A stretch of 64,000 bases of DNA, from positions 4,464,001-4,528,000 of the forward strand of contig CM082580.2 of assembly GCA_040954595.2 (NCBI GenBank). The letters run 5' to 3'. The translations under genes were made by a program, and so were the position numbers. The stretch's first letter is position 1. Each line of letters starts with the position of its first letter. Below, piece after piece: positions 39,801 to 50,100 of the stretch. The stretch is from Balanoglossus misakiensis (lineage: Eukaryota > Hemichordata). The notes below the pieces were generated by a model, which did no database searches, was not told where the DNA came from, and saw nothing but the letters and a program-made list of their open reading frames with translations.

Positions 39801-40423
39801 GAGATTATTGGTGATATAAACAGTTTAACAAATTTTATTTAGTTGTAGTTCATTGGCCTTTAAGAATAGAAACACATACCGGTAGCATTCAAACATATGC
39901 TGAAATAACATGATTTCCTTCCCTTTTTGTAGTATTGTTCTTTCAGAACCAGTTACCGAAGAGTCACACGATTCCATTGCTAGCTTTGAACTATGTGCCT
40001 CTGTTGAATCATATCAAAACATCTCCCAAGGATTTGCGGATCAAAGATGTCTATGTTGTCGCCAGTGACATCGCCGCTGCACTGAATTTCCTCCATAGCA
40101 GGGGTATCTTGCACAACAATGTACGAGAAGAAAATATCCTGGTAACAATGCATGATGATGTAAGTTATACAATAGGTTAAGTGAAACACTGAGGATATTC
40201 ACATTTCTTCATATTTGAATGTTCAAATTATCAATAAACAGGAGCACAGAGTCCTTGAATCTTATTTGATTGTGTTTTTTCACAGAACACCATCAACCAA
40301 GCTTTCCTGTCTGATGTCAGCAAATCAAAGATTATGGAGAAGGTAGGCGAAAAATTAGCCTACAGTAAAGACATAACAGCTTATGGAAGACTGATGTCTC
40401 GACTTATTGATTGTGTGAAGTAA
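17795..40423 (+). CDS. Receptor paralog B: complete lectin/CUB/EGF/LDLa/LRR GPCR with kinase-like tail
   Basis: Forty-one exons give 7380 nt (2459 residues) without a break: 17795-17878, 18315-18435, 18698-18820, 19323-19424, 19567-19671, 20110-20223, 21009-21125, 21709-21921, 22315-22521, 23048-23152, 23457-23585, 24004-24289, 24977-25053, 25411-25545, 25756-25866, 27127-27246, 27590-27744, 28331-28424, 28589-28909, 29267-29449, 29659-30051, 30717-31145, 31333-31545, 31662-31731, 32073-32284, 32491-32901, 33150-33269, 33428-33547, 33921-34037, 34541-34843, 35175-35291, 35440-35556, 35929-36031, 36235-36303, 36501-36572, 37107-37178, 37382-37453, 38101-38172, 38586-39616, 39933-40159, 40286-40423. 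Order: signal peptide, EGFs, four LDLa, F-type lectin, EGFs, CTLD, CUB, beta-sandwich, two CUBs, two CTLDs, seven LDLa, LRRs, 7TM, kinase C-lobe. Core related to GRL101 and relaxin receptors. Ligand unknown. Confidence 0.88.
18846..18935. repeat. TTAA-type simple repeat
   Basis: A run of TTAA/ATTAAT tetranucleotides in the intron after the second EGF exon of receptor B. Confidence 0.9.
19323..21125 (+). CDS. Paralog B: N-terminal cluster of four LDLa modules
   Basis: Exons 19323-19424, 19567-19671, 20110-20223 and 21009-21125 each hold one LDLa module (for example [14 protein letters not shown] and [10 protein letters not shown]). The first is short and lacks one typical Cys spacing. All are phase 1. 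This cluster is separate from the seven-module cluster next to the LRRs. Confidence 0.85.
20272..20299. repeat. Poly-C then (CA)n simple repeat
   Basis: A C homopolymer of about 16 bases followed by CA dinucleotides. Prone to length error. Confidence 0.95.
21709..22521 (+). CDS. Paralog B: F-type (fucolectin) lectin domain
   Basis: Exons 21709-21921 and 22315-22521 together give [47 protein letters not shown] and a final CEVEVYG. This is the discoidin-like fold of fucolectin, tachylectin-4 and pentraxin-1 (FTP) domains. The conserved DCC and the R-x-D after the WW are present. The family binds fucose. An extracellular sugar-sensing role is inferred. Confidence 0.85.
22040..22070. repeat. (CAG)n/(CAA)n simple repeat
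   Basis: Trinucleotide run in the intron inside the F-type lectin domain. Confidence 0.9.
23048..23585 (+). CDS. Paralog B: two EGF-like exons
   Basis: Exon 23048-23152 is Cys-rich (NNCCDGN...[13 protein letters not shown]). Exon 23457-23585 is a typical calcium-binding EGF with [21 protein letters not shown] and GKTC. Confidence 0.8.
23637..23858. mobile_element. Left-half copy of foldback MITE family 2
   Basis: Starts TTAAAGGGACAAAGTC and matches the left half and centre of the complete element at 24381-24734, then diverges near 23858. The right arm is missing. Lies in the intron before the first CTLD. Confidence 0.65.
24004..25053 (+). CDS. Paralog B: first C-type lectin domain
   Basis: Exons 24004-24289 and 24977-25053 (phase 2 junction) give a [36 protein letters not shown] with CINF, and [16 protein letters not shown]. 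The WxDxxC ... C ending is well kept. The EPN/QPD-type calcium motif reads EPSG, so calcium-dependent sugar binding is uncertain. The intron contains a complete foldback MITE. Confidence 0.82.
24381..24734. mobile_element. Complete foldback MITE family 2 (354 bp, TTAA ends)
   Basis: TTAAAGGGACAAAGTC at the left is mirrored by GACTTTGTCCCTTTAA at the right. The two halves are reverse complements over most of their length (arms of about 160 bp), turning near AATGAATAA...TTATTCATT. No coding capacity. Intronic between the two exons of the first CTLD. Confidence 0.85.
25262..25345. mobile_element. Left-end fragment of MITE family 1
   Basis: TTAAAGGCCCATGAGCTGAA resembles the left end of 3315-3826. 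The right end is not found. Boundary at the right is approximate. Confidence 0.4.
25411..25866 (+). CDS. Paralog B: two Cys-rich EGF-like linker exons
   Basis: Exons 25411-25545 and 25756-25866 have good splice sites and phase 1 boundaries. Cys spacing is EGF-like ([24 protein letters not shown]) but not a clean EGF. No family is assigned with confidence. Confidence 0.65.
26160..27060 (-). mobile_element. LINE 3' portion (antisense, intronic in receptor B)
   Basis: On the minus strand, about 27050 to 26313 encodes the C-terminal part of a non-LTR retrotransposon ORF2: [46 protein letters not shown], then [28 protein letters not shown] and a [19 protein letters not shown] zinc-finger-like motif before the stop at 26313. 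A 68-bp tandem duplication (about 26793-26928) breaks the frame. The downstream stretch to about 26160 is probably its 3' UTR. Confidence 0.75.
26793..26928. repeat. 68-bp tandem duplication inside the LINE relic
   Basis: Two back-to-back, essentially identical copies of a unit starting GTTGCCCACCTTCTGGGCAA. A period of 68 is not a multiple of three, so it shifts the LINE frame. Confidence 0.95.
27127..28424 (+). CDS. Paralog B: CUB domain 1
   Basis: Exons 27127-27246, 27590-27744 and 28331-28424 form one [29 protein letters not shown] and [13 protein letters not shown]. The CUB core (CxWxI, DYLEI, CG, F) is visible. The first intron-side junction is unusual in splitting one CUB over three exons. 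An antisense LINE 3' end lies in the upstream intron. Confidence 0.75.
28589..29449 (+). CDS. Paralog B: unnamed beta-sandwich-like extracellular module
   Basis: Exons 28589-28909 and 29267-29449 encode a region with [39 protein letters not shown]. It resembles a recurring W-R-I / LVG-N / V-x-x-GD-x-IG module I have seen in marine invertebrate ectodomain proteins. I do not know a formal family name for it. Confidence 0.55.
29659..30051 (+). CDS. Paralog B: CUB domain 2
   Basis: One exon with [43 protein letters not shown] and [16 protein letters not shown]: a full CUB of about 110 residues, phase 1 at both ends. Confidence 0.88.
30717..31145 (+). CDS. Paralog B: CUB domain 3
   Basis: One exon with [57 protein letters not shown], and GSVMYLEF followed by GSGFLAKY. 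Phase 1 at both ends, canonical CUB. Confidence 0.9.
31333..32284 (+). CDS. Paralog B: second C-type lectin domain
   Basis: Exons 31333-31545, 31662-31731 and 32073-32284 give a full [66 protein letters not shown] and [18 protein letters not shown]. The WIGL-like core, a QPD-type galactose-class motif and all core Cys are present, so calcium-dependent sugar binding is plausible. Confidence 0.9.
32491..32901 (+). CDS. Paralog B: third CTLD-like domain
   Basis: 411-nt exon, same length as 437-847 in paralog A. The 5' third differs from A in about ten places, while roughly the last 250 bp are almost identical (one base change, Arg/Ser). Cys-rich with several N-glycosylation sites. Confidence 0.75.
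33150..35556 (+). CDS. Paralog B: membrane-proximal cluster of seven LDLa modules
   Basis: Exons 33150-33269, 33428-33547, 33921-34037, 34541-34843 (two modules), 35175-35291 and 35440-35556 match paralog A exon for exon. B has better SDE endings in some ([20 protein letters not shown]). Confidence 0.9.
35929..38172 (+). CDS. Paralog B: LRR N-cap and leucine-rich repeats
   Basis: Exons 35929-36031, 36235-36303, 36501-36572, 37107-37178, 37382-37453 and 38101-38172, equal in length to those of A. The intron 36573-37106 carries an insertion of about 430 bp absent from A. Confidence 0.9.
36628..37062. mobile_element. Paralog-B-specific insertion in an LRR intron (about 430 bp)
   Basis: The matching intron of A (5080-5181) is 102 bp, while this one is 534 bp. 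The extra DNA is more GC-rich than its surroundings and holds an open frame at 36721-36945 ([10 protein letters not shown]...) that I do not recognise. TGCT occurs at both junctions. Probably a transposed element. Confidence 0.6.
38586..39616 (+). CDS. Paralog B: 7TM exon
   Basis: 1031 nt, same as A. Four residues differ: Asn/His before TM1, Met/Thr after TM2, Asp/Glu at the TM3 (D/E)RF motif (here VERF), and Ser/Asn in the tail. NPVLY, CCWVP and the LGR hinge are unchanged. Phase-1 donor at 39617. Confidence 0.92.
39617..39777 (+). CDS. Paralog B: alternative read-through 3' end of the 7TM exon
   Basis: As in paralog A, the frame past the donor is open to a TAA at 39775-39777. AATAAA follows at 39785-39790. 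Substitutions relative to A are mostly third-position. Confidence 0.5.
39785..39790 (+). terminator. Poly(A) signal AATAAA after the short-isoform stop (B)
   Basis: Same position and context as 7956-7961 in paralog A. Confidence 0.5.
39933..40423 (+). CDS. Paralog B: C-terminal kinase C-lobe fragment, 13 codons shorter than A
   Basis: Exons 39933-40159 and 40286-40423. The catalytic-loop equivalent [10 protein letters not shown] and LSDVS are identical to A. A GAA to TAA change after DCVK ends the protein early. The lost 13 codons are still readable downstream with few changes, so the stop is recent. Confidence 0.75.
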
Positions 40424-40515
40424 AATCAGAAATGGGACAAGGAGATGTTGAAATTTATTTAAGGGAATATTCAATCGCATCTCACGGTCATAGATTTTGT
40501 TTCCTTCTTCAAATT

Positions 40516-41700
40516 CGAGTGTTACTTTTTAAGTGTATTATCATCATATGCTGAATGTCGCCTTGAAAGAATTTTTAAACAAAATTTGTTATGTAGCACT
40601 TGGGCATACTTCTTGTATTTATCATTCAAATATTGAAACCTATGAGTAGCTCTTCTTTAGAATATATAATTTATATTAATAATAATACAAACAGGTTTGA
40701 TTCTTAATTTTACTTTTTAAGTGTATAATTGTCATATGCTGAACATCGCCTCGAAAGAATTTTAACAAAATTTGTTATGTAGCACCTAGCCATACCTTTC
40801 ATATATTGAAACGTATATGTGTATCTCTTTTTTAGAATATATTACTAATATTAATAACAATACAAACGTGTTTGATTGTTAATTTTACTTTTGAAGTGTA
40901 TAATCCTCATATGCTGAACATCGTCTCGAATTTTTTTAAACAAAACTTGTAATGTAGCACTTTTTAATATTAATACATATGTGTGTATGTGTATCTCTTC
41001 TTTAGAATATTTAACTAATATTAATAATAATACAAACAGGTTTGATTCTTAATTTTACTTTTTAAGTGTATAATTGTTATATGCTGAACATCGCCTCGAA
41101 AGAATTTTAACAAAATTTGTTATGTAGCACCTAGCCATACCTTTCATATATTGAAACGTATATGTGTATCTCTTTTTTAGAATATATTACTAATATTAAT
41201 AACAATACAAACATGTTTGATTGTTAATTTTACTTTTTAAGTGTATAATCCTCATATGCTGAACATCGTCTCGAAATCTTTTTAACAAAATTTGTAATGT
41301 AGCACATTTTAATATTAATATATACGTGTGTATGTGTATCTCTTCTTTAGAATATTTAACTAATATTAATAATAATACAAACGGGTTTGATTCTTAATTT
41401 TACTTTTTAAGTGTATAATTGTTATATGCTGAACATCGCCTAGAAAGAACTTTAACAAAATTTGTAATGTAGCACTTTGGCATACTTCCTATATTTATCT
41501 TTCAAATATTAAAATATATGTGTGTATGTGTATCTCTTTAGAATATATAATTAATAATCGTAATATGCTTAATGTCATCTTGATTGAATTTTAACAATAT
41601 ATTTGTTATGTGGCACTTCATTAGAGTATATAATAAATATTAATAATAATAAAAATAAGTTGGATTACAACAAGAAAATCACACTTATAATATTTATGGT
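40516..41700. repeat. Expanded tandem repeat downstream of receptor B
   Basis: About seven units of roughly 170-188 bp sharing TTTTTAAGTGTATAAT, CATATGCTGAACATCG and AATGTAGCAC begin near 40526, 40714, 40892, 41061, 41235 and 41405, plus a shorter last one. Units alternate, so 40706-41052 and 41053-41395 match as a dimer of about 345 bp (higher-order repeat). Paralog A has only about three units. Confidence 0.85.
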
Positions 41701-42643
41701 CCGGTCGTGAATAATGAACTGAATACACATTTGAAATTTGGATGTATCTTTCAAAACAAATATTAACAACAGTCTGCAGGATGCATAATATAATACCCAG
41801 TACATGGTTTTTCATTACATTTTATTATGATAAAGAGTATTTAGTGAGGTATACTATACTATACAATATTATATGATGCGCTAAAATACAAAACATATGG
41901 CTAAGATCATAGAATTACAAAGAGCAAATCATTTGTCAGCGAGATTAATCAGATATCATGATTTCCACAAATTATGCTTTCCTGACTATGATACTTATAC
42001 CGGGTATAACCTATATCTACATTGTACTTAACTAAAATAAATTACTCGTTATATCAGTGAATTTGTCTCGCATCAGTTATTTCTCTTGTATCAACTTCAA
42101 ACAGTTATTCCTTGGGTGCAGTTGGTGCAAATACAAATGAATTTAATGTTTGCACCTATAATATATAACTCAGTCTAGCTTTAAACATTTATGGGTACAT
42201 TGTCCTACAATAAACCTTTAAAATCCATAAGATTGAAAAATTCACAGAATCAATTGTTAAATATTTCTTATATTTAAAGTCTCTACAGTTTAATGCAGAA
42301 TTGCTACTATGCTTACTAAGATAAAGATGTACATGTCCGTCTATGTTGACAACAGATTCCAGATGTATTATGTAACTTCTAAAATAAAAATCTTCTTAGT
42401 ACAATACAATTTTAAAATCCACGAAGATTTAAACATTCTTGTATGAATTAATTGATTAATATTGTTACAGTAAAGTCTTTACAGTTTATATCACAATTGT
42501 ACAATGTCAAATGACATCATGATGTGCGTGTGAGAGTATGTTGTCTGTTTCTGTTGGCAACAGATTCCAGATTGGACTATTGAAATAATTACAATAAACC
42601 AGTAAAATTTATAAAGACTAACATAAATATTGAACTCAATTGA
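41701..42643. other. Intergenic; probable 3' UTR of the A-PCP-R gene
   Basis: No coding signal. A minus-strand AATAAA lies near 41820-41826 and could end the minus-strand transcript about 820 nt past its stop. Confidence 0.4.
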
Positions 42644-45600
42644 TCAATATTTTGGTTGAGCGATGATGTTCCTCTGTGCCAGGTTCTTGAAGTAAACGGA
42701 AAGCAAGTCACTATTGAGGGATGGATAGGACATGCCAAACTTGGACAAAACGGCCTGCAAGTTGGTCAAACTGCTCTTCCCCAGTTCTGAAAATGCTGAT
42801 GAATTCCTGGACATAAAATCAAAACAACACTTCTTTTTAAACCACAGCTGCTTGTGTGATATAAGCCATTAAACACAGGCCTAGGTGCAGGACGTCTAGT
42901 CATTCACCTTTTTACATGTCGATCGATTGGTCGCCACTTATATTAATACCGTTACCAGCACTACCACCCTGGTTTGACCATATGGCCAGGGCGATCAATG
43001 AATAAGTCACAGGTTTTTAAAAACTTATTTCTGCCTTTGTTGGCGCAACCAAAATTTGAAATGGTTAAGAATTATGCAGAAATTTACAGTAGCTTTAAGT
43101 TGATTGATTTGTCTTATACATGAGTTCCACTCTTAAAATCTGAATGGCTTAATTGTTTAAATCCTGAATACTTACGACACAATATTGTCCAGCAGTTCCC
43201 CAAGCTGTTGGTCTTCAGCAGTGTGATTGGAATTCTTTAAGTCTTCAATTTGTCTGCGCCATTCCTCAAAAGGTAACAGCTGTATCGGGTAACCATGTGC
43301 CTTCATCCACTCAAACATCCTCCTTTACGTTATCCAAAAATAAAAAAAAAATATTCATCTCTGGTTTCCAAAGGATGTTTAACTGATAAATCAGACATGC
43401 AGTAAAATATAGTGACCTTTCTGTTATTTTGACAAATAGACAGTTGGAATTATGTAGCCTGAATTAAATAAAAAAAGACCGCCTTACTGCGATACAAGAG
43501 GCCTAGGATTGACCAAGTGAAAGACTTTGCCCATAGCAAGCATAATGTCCTGTGTGAGCTGCACTATAACGCTGCTGACAAAGTCTACGGGCGTCATCTC
43601 GATGCTCCAACCCACGTCCGGGGCACTCATTGTTCGGACACATCCCCTGATCAATAAAAGATTGGCGTCTATTGGATTCCAAGCAGCATGGGTGCTGTCT
43701 CCCGACAAGTTGCCTGTAGAGATTCAAATGACTTGGTGATATTATATCCTGCCTCAGGGGAGCCAAGATGGTGAGCCTGCTACCACTTTTCTTAGAGAAA
43801 CAAGCCTTTTTGCTTCACTTCTGACCACTGTCCCTCCTCACGTACAACAACCAGTGGTGCAGTGAAGCAAACAAGAATTTAACAGCATTAACCCAATATT
43901 TGGATGCATCATTCTTCTGTCAAATGTGGCAAAACATTTATACATTTCCACACATTTTTCTATTAACAATTTCTTACCGCTCACATAACCCCTGATTATG
44001 GACAATGTAGATATAATTAAGCAACAACCCCCCCCCCCCAAAAAAGGCAGGTATACCGGTACACGCGAGATCCAGGTACAATTTGCAACATACCGGTATA
44101 GCATGAGTCGCTATATGGAGCATACATGTACTTACAGTTCATCCACAAAACTTTCTGACTTATAGGAAATCAAACAGTTAGAAACAAAGAATGTATAATA
44201 TACATAAAAACAAGAATAGGTTGTAATGAGATGTAACTGGCATAATTTACCACACCTGGTCTATACACTGCAATAGGAAGTCCCCTTTCTTTGGCATTTA
44301 ACACAAGCTGTTCGGCCACCCATTTAGTCTGGCTGTACCCGTCATGAAGTTTGTCAGCAAACTGGGTCATTTCAGCATCTTCCATTGCTTTTTCCGATCC
44401 ACTTGGAAAAACACTGTATGTGCTAAGGAAAGAAAACAAACATTATATTGGCTGGTTATGTTGTTTGTTGGATTTGAATAAAATGATTCATCATGCCCAC
44501 ATGGTGAAAACTGAAGGGGATTTAAGATGGAATAAAACACTTGTCATCATTTGTTTAACTTTTTCATGCTTCATTTTTTTGCTGCTTCAAACGTTCAGCA
44601 GGAATAAGTGTGGATTCCCTTTGTTAAACAGGGCCAAAATCTGCCACTTTAATAAGGATTATTAAGAGGACATGCACCCCTTCATTACTGTAGAACTGAA
44701 GGTAAGACACTGCAATATGCATGGATACGTTCATGCACGATTGCCCCAAATGGCCGAAAACAGCATTTTGCAGGATGAAAACGACAAGTGTGAACATTTT
44801 TGTCAACACATTATGCCTGTGGGGCGTTTATTAGAGTGCAAATATCAGGTACCATTCACTATTGTTAGAATTTTAATTGCGCTAAGGTTTCTTTTCTAAT
44901 GTTTCCAATTCCTGAATGAATTATCTAATTTTACTAACCTGATGTAATGCAGAGGTTTGATTTTATTGGTGCACGCAAATAGCAAGATGTTCTCTGTGCC
45001 AAGAACGTTGGCTCCGTGCAGAGCTTTGTATGGATAAACCAGATTGACATAGGCAGCTGCGTGAATTATGAAATCAACCTGTAAAAATATTGAATGCACA
45101 TTTCATATTTTATAGCATATGATACCTAATTACATGTAGCACAAACTTCAGCTTTACCATAGCTTGATCACAGATCCCAAGATAAAAGCAAATTGAGTTA
45201 TTCACCTCACATGTCAAAAATGTGTAATCTTCAACAGTCATTCCCAGGTTCACCAGGGAAACATCACCTGAATTAAGACATCATGAGTTATGAATGAGTA
45301 TCATTTTCTTTATGCAATGAAAATGAATTTTTCAATTACTTTTGATGTCAAAAATATACACCAGGTTTTATGTCCATTGGTGTGTTTTTTTTAATTTCTA
45401 GCATTTTTATTTTCAGGATTAGGTCTTATCAGACATGTAAGAAATCATGCCCACCCTTAGAGTGTGGTTGATGGGGGATGCTGCAGATGTCAATAAAGGG
45501 CTCTTTGAGTCGAGACAGAGTGGAATGGAGATGTAGACTTGGGAGATGGAATATTACAAAAAAAAACATAGAGAATATCTGGAGAATATACAGACCATTA

Positions 45601-47162
45601 AAAACACCGGTCTTCGAACAAGGCGAAACGTGAAGGCTACTGTCGAGGATCTACTCAATTTGAAACATGGTATTGAAAAGGACCTACTTTTTGCCAAGAA
45701 AGGTTGATAAAGTGATAATTAAGACTTAAAAATATTGCCATTTTGCATTATTTAATGTGTGTATGTTTTTCAATACCAAACCACACATTTTTATTTCACA
45801 AGAAAATCTTTTCCTATTTTCTATTTTGATAGGCGTGAGTGCATCCAAGAATGAAAACGAGAAAATCACCAGTGGCAAAATGAAGAATGAATCTAAGATA
45901 AGAGCTATAAAACGGGATATGATAGAGTCACACATGATATAGTAGATTGTTGTACAGGTGTTCTCCTGAATATGAAAACCATCCTTAAATATCACTGGTG
46001 ACGCCGAAATAGAAAAACTTGGAGCATATACTTTAATACACAAACAAAATTCAAATAAACTGAACTGCGAAAAAATTCTATGAAGATTCCCCTTTACTTC
46101 AATACATCAAACACCTGGTCAGTAGTGTGCTTGATTTTGAAGTACAAGACCTGTCTCCCTGTTAACCAACCTTTCATATACGCAACCCTGTTCTTCAATT
46201 CTTCCAATATCAAATTTTGTTCCACTGTTCCATTGGTGCCAGCAGGCAGTATGCCATATTCTTTGAGAATTCTCTGCAGGCGCTCCTTACAGTTAGAATC
46301 TGGTGGTTCCCGCACCAGGCAATAGATGTACACCTGAAGAAAGAGACCAACAAGATTTTAGCTTACTTCCTTGGTTATATAAACTTGTTTTCCTGTGAAG
46401 GTTGAGCTGATAACACTTCATAATTAATCAAATATGTCACATGTCTTTTTCGTAAGTAATCAAGTGGCATGGCTCTGAGCCATGATTTCATTTCATGCAG
46501 GTCCGTCTGATGTGGATAAATTATCTGAATGCAGTACCACAGGCTGAACAGGGAGAACTTCAGTTTGCAGAGGTGCGCGATATCATAGAGGAGTTGTTAT
46601 AGAGGTAACATGATGTCTATATGATATGAAATGGAAAACATATTCAGATATAGGACAAGTTTCCAGACTGCATACAGTTCAGATTAGACATAGTTTTGAT
46701 GTAGTTATTAGACATAGTGTAATATAATAATATAAATGTGTACATGAAGTATCAAGTGGTGTAATTCAAAACATTTACAATAAAATGAAAGCGTAACTTC
46801 CTGAAGAAGCAGGGTCTGTTCCAGTGCTCTTGATATTCAGAAGAGAAGGCGAAAAAATGACATTTTTGTTCATGTTTTGCCAAATTTTCACACACAAACT
46901 GTTTCTTCACATGTCAAAGATTTGCAAATGTGACATCTACGTCAAGAGTTAAATTACCTTGGTGTCTCTGAGTAGATCTCTCAACAGGAACGCCCCCAGG
47001 AATCCAGTGGCACCCGTCAGTAAGACACGCCCTCTGTTCCATCGATTGCCATAATGCATTGACCGCCAGAACGCCCTCAACTGCATATCAATTCTGACTA
47101 CACCTTGATTATGCTTGCTTACTTCGGCCAACAGGTCCAGCTTAGACTCTTCCTCTTCCAAG
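42644..47162 (-). CDS. C-terminal thioester reductase domain
   Basis: Eight exons. VLLTGATGFLGAFLLRDLL is the NAD(P)-binding Rossmann loop (TGxxGxxG). DFIIHAAAYVNLVYPY, ANVLGTENIL, STYSVFP and GYSQTKW (Tyr-x-x-x-Lys pair) follow, then YRPG. This is the extended-SDR reductase of Lys2 and carboxylic acid reductase type, which releases the bound acyl group as an aldehyde. Stop at 42646-42644. Confidence 0.9.
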
Positions 47163-50100
47163 CTAGAGATATAACAAGCACATGTGTTCAGAATATGAAA
47201 GTTCGACTTGTCCGATTGAACTGCTTGTGTCGCTTCTTAATACATACTTGATATTGAAATCAAGTAAATCACTTGTTTATGGGATAAATATTTTGATACA
47301 TGGATACACATTTTGAGGGTGATTATCATTTTTGAATGACTTAGTAAGTTCTCCCTGCATGCTGACGTATGTCGCAATAAAAAAGGTGGAAGAGATGAAG
47401 ATGACTATTTAATAACGAACAAAGAGTCAAGGACCCTGTGTGTCCTATTTGGGGATTACTTAGAAATACCATAGCTACCCACCAGAATAAAAAATCACAG
47501 GTGAAATTGGCAAGCATAAATACCTTTACCATATATAAATATAGAAAAGGTCAACAATTTAACTAGGAACATGCCAAATAAACTGGCAATCTTACAAGCG
47601 GTGCTACTGCCCAGCCTCCATCTGCACACCAAATATTGAGGTGGCACTATGCGCAGCAGTTTTCAAGTTGTTGATGAGGACGGACCTACAATGTACATCA
47701 CGCGTCTCTGATGGTATACCGGTATATAGATATACCAATTGGAACCTAATTAGTTTTACAATGCAAACTTACATTTGACCACGACGTTGCAGTTGTGTAT
47801 CAATCAACCTTGCCATTGCAGCAATTGTGGAATGCTCTAAAAGGTCTTTGACAGTGACTTTGATCTTGAACTTGTCCATGATCAGCGAGAGCAGTCTGGC
47901 AGCCAGCAAGGAATGCCTGTGTGTTTAGAGTGAAGATACACTGGGTGAATAACTGTTCTGTAGATACATGTAAGTTGCAAGGCGGCCAAAAGCTGTGGTT
48001 TCATATGTGCGATAAAGTGTGTGAGAGATGTATGTTTTGTGTATGTAATTATAAATCCACAGTTAGGAATATAAGGTAAAGGGTAAACTTGTCCCACATT
48101 TTTATAAATAAGAAGAAAATTTTCACCCAGGATATGTATAAAATACGAAAGCCAGAAGCAACTTTACCTCTAGAGGATTAACGTTCAATATGGTGATAAC
48201 AAATTATGGGTACTTCATATTTTTATCTTTTACACTTACAGTTTCAGCTAATTAAATGTAACAACCAGAGACTAACTATGACTACATGAAAAGAAATACG
48301 AAATCCATGGAAAGTAAATATAACTTGAAGTAACAATTTCCATACCCGCCTAAATCCACAAAATTATCATGTATGTCCAGGGATTTGATTCGCAGGATAT
48401 CCGACCAGAGCATCGACAGTGTTTTCTCTGTTACTGTGGATGGCAAGGTCAGTTCATCTCTATCACTTTCACTGCCCTGGTCTAATGACAGCAGAGCTCT
48501 CTTGTCAAGTTTTCCTGATACGACGTGTAGTGGAATGCTGTTTGAGAAATAGTAAAAACACACAGTGCTGTCAGAAAGCGATATATATTGCTGCGACTTG
48601 CTAAATGTATTGATCTTTCTGATGGTCACAAGATCAGCAGAGCTGTGACTTCTAAATTCTATATCAAAGGAGATTTGAAAAATCAACAATTTAGAGGAAT
48701 GACCATGGTTTTATTTTACTGCTTGCGCTTGCTTGGGAAGCAGAGAATCATAGTTGGACACATATGGCCAACATCAACCACGTCATTTCTACATCAACCA
48801 CCTGACACAAATCTCTACATCATCATCCACACAATGTTATAATATATTCTCCTCTTCGCAAACATACAGCTAGTTATATTACCTTGACAAGAAAACCAAG
48901 TAGGATGGGATCATGTAAAAAGGCAATCTCTTCTTCATCTCAGCCCTGATTCCCTTCTTGGTGGCATTGTTGTTCGGTACGATGTAGGCAACGAGAAATT
49001 TATCAGAGCCGTCTTCACCCTTGACAAGTACCACACAGGCATTTACGACAGGGAGCTCGAGCAGAGCCGATTCCACGGCCTATAGGATACAATATAAGAC
49101 ATCGTACTCAACCCCCCGTACAATCAATTTCTATAAACATATTGTGCATGCAGAATTCTAGTTACACGTATCTCTATATAGTAGGTTTTGAGAAAGTGTA
49201 GTTCAGACCTGAACCTCAACGCTGTATCCTCGTATTTTCACCATCGAGTCACATCGACCACAGACTTCCAGCTCACCACCATACATGTAGGTATCCCCAG
49301 TCACCGGTCTTGTACAATCGGTCGCCAACGTTTTCAGGCACTGCAGGAGGCCACTGGATGAATCTCTCAGCATTCAGCTGTGGTCGCTTCAAGTAACCCC
49401 TTGCCAAGGTAGGCCCACCAACATAAATCTAGACAAACCAAGTTGCAGGAGAGAATATGGAGGAAAAGTGGCATGAAACAGCCACAGAGTTACCTCAAGA
49501 TCACAATTTGTCACACATTCTTTATGTACCGATACATATACCCCCTTGCACTTATATACATTTCAAAAAATGCTTGGAAATTAAGCACTATTGATCACGA
49601 ATAATTCATAGCAATATGTGGGTTACATGTAGTAACAGACATCAATGCATTATTCTCTTTCTACAGTTACTAATAAAAGTAATGGAAAAATAAGGATGGT
49701 GTATGGTACATAATTCCAACACAACACATGTATCTAATAGAAATTCGGTTTATTTGTGCATGAGAATTCATCGTCCAAATCTTGCTGCAAAGTACATTTA
49801 CCCCATTCCCCTTGCAATTTTCCGACATGTATCTATGCAGGGCAGTTACAACAACAACATTCAGAAGTGTTTTACCATGTTAACAACTGCAACATCTAAC
49901 CTGTGTTATGTACACCCCCAACACACACACACAAATTAACTTCATGTAGATGGGTGACTGCAGGGACTGCATAACACTAATGCTGGCAAAGATAATCCAT
50001 AAATATTGAACAAAGTTTACCATCATTTAAGGGAGATGGGAGGGAAATTACAAGTACAAATGATAATGGCATTAAGGATTTACCTCTCCTGGTGCCCCTA

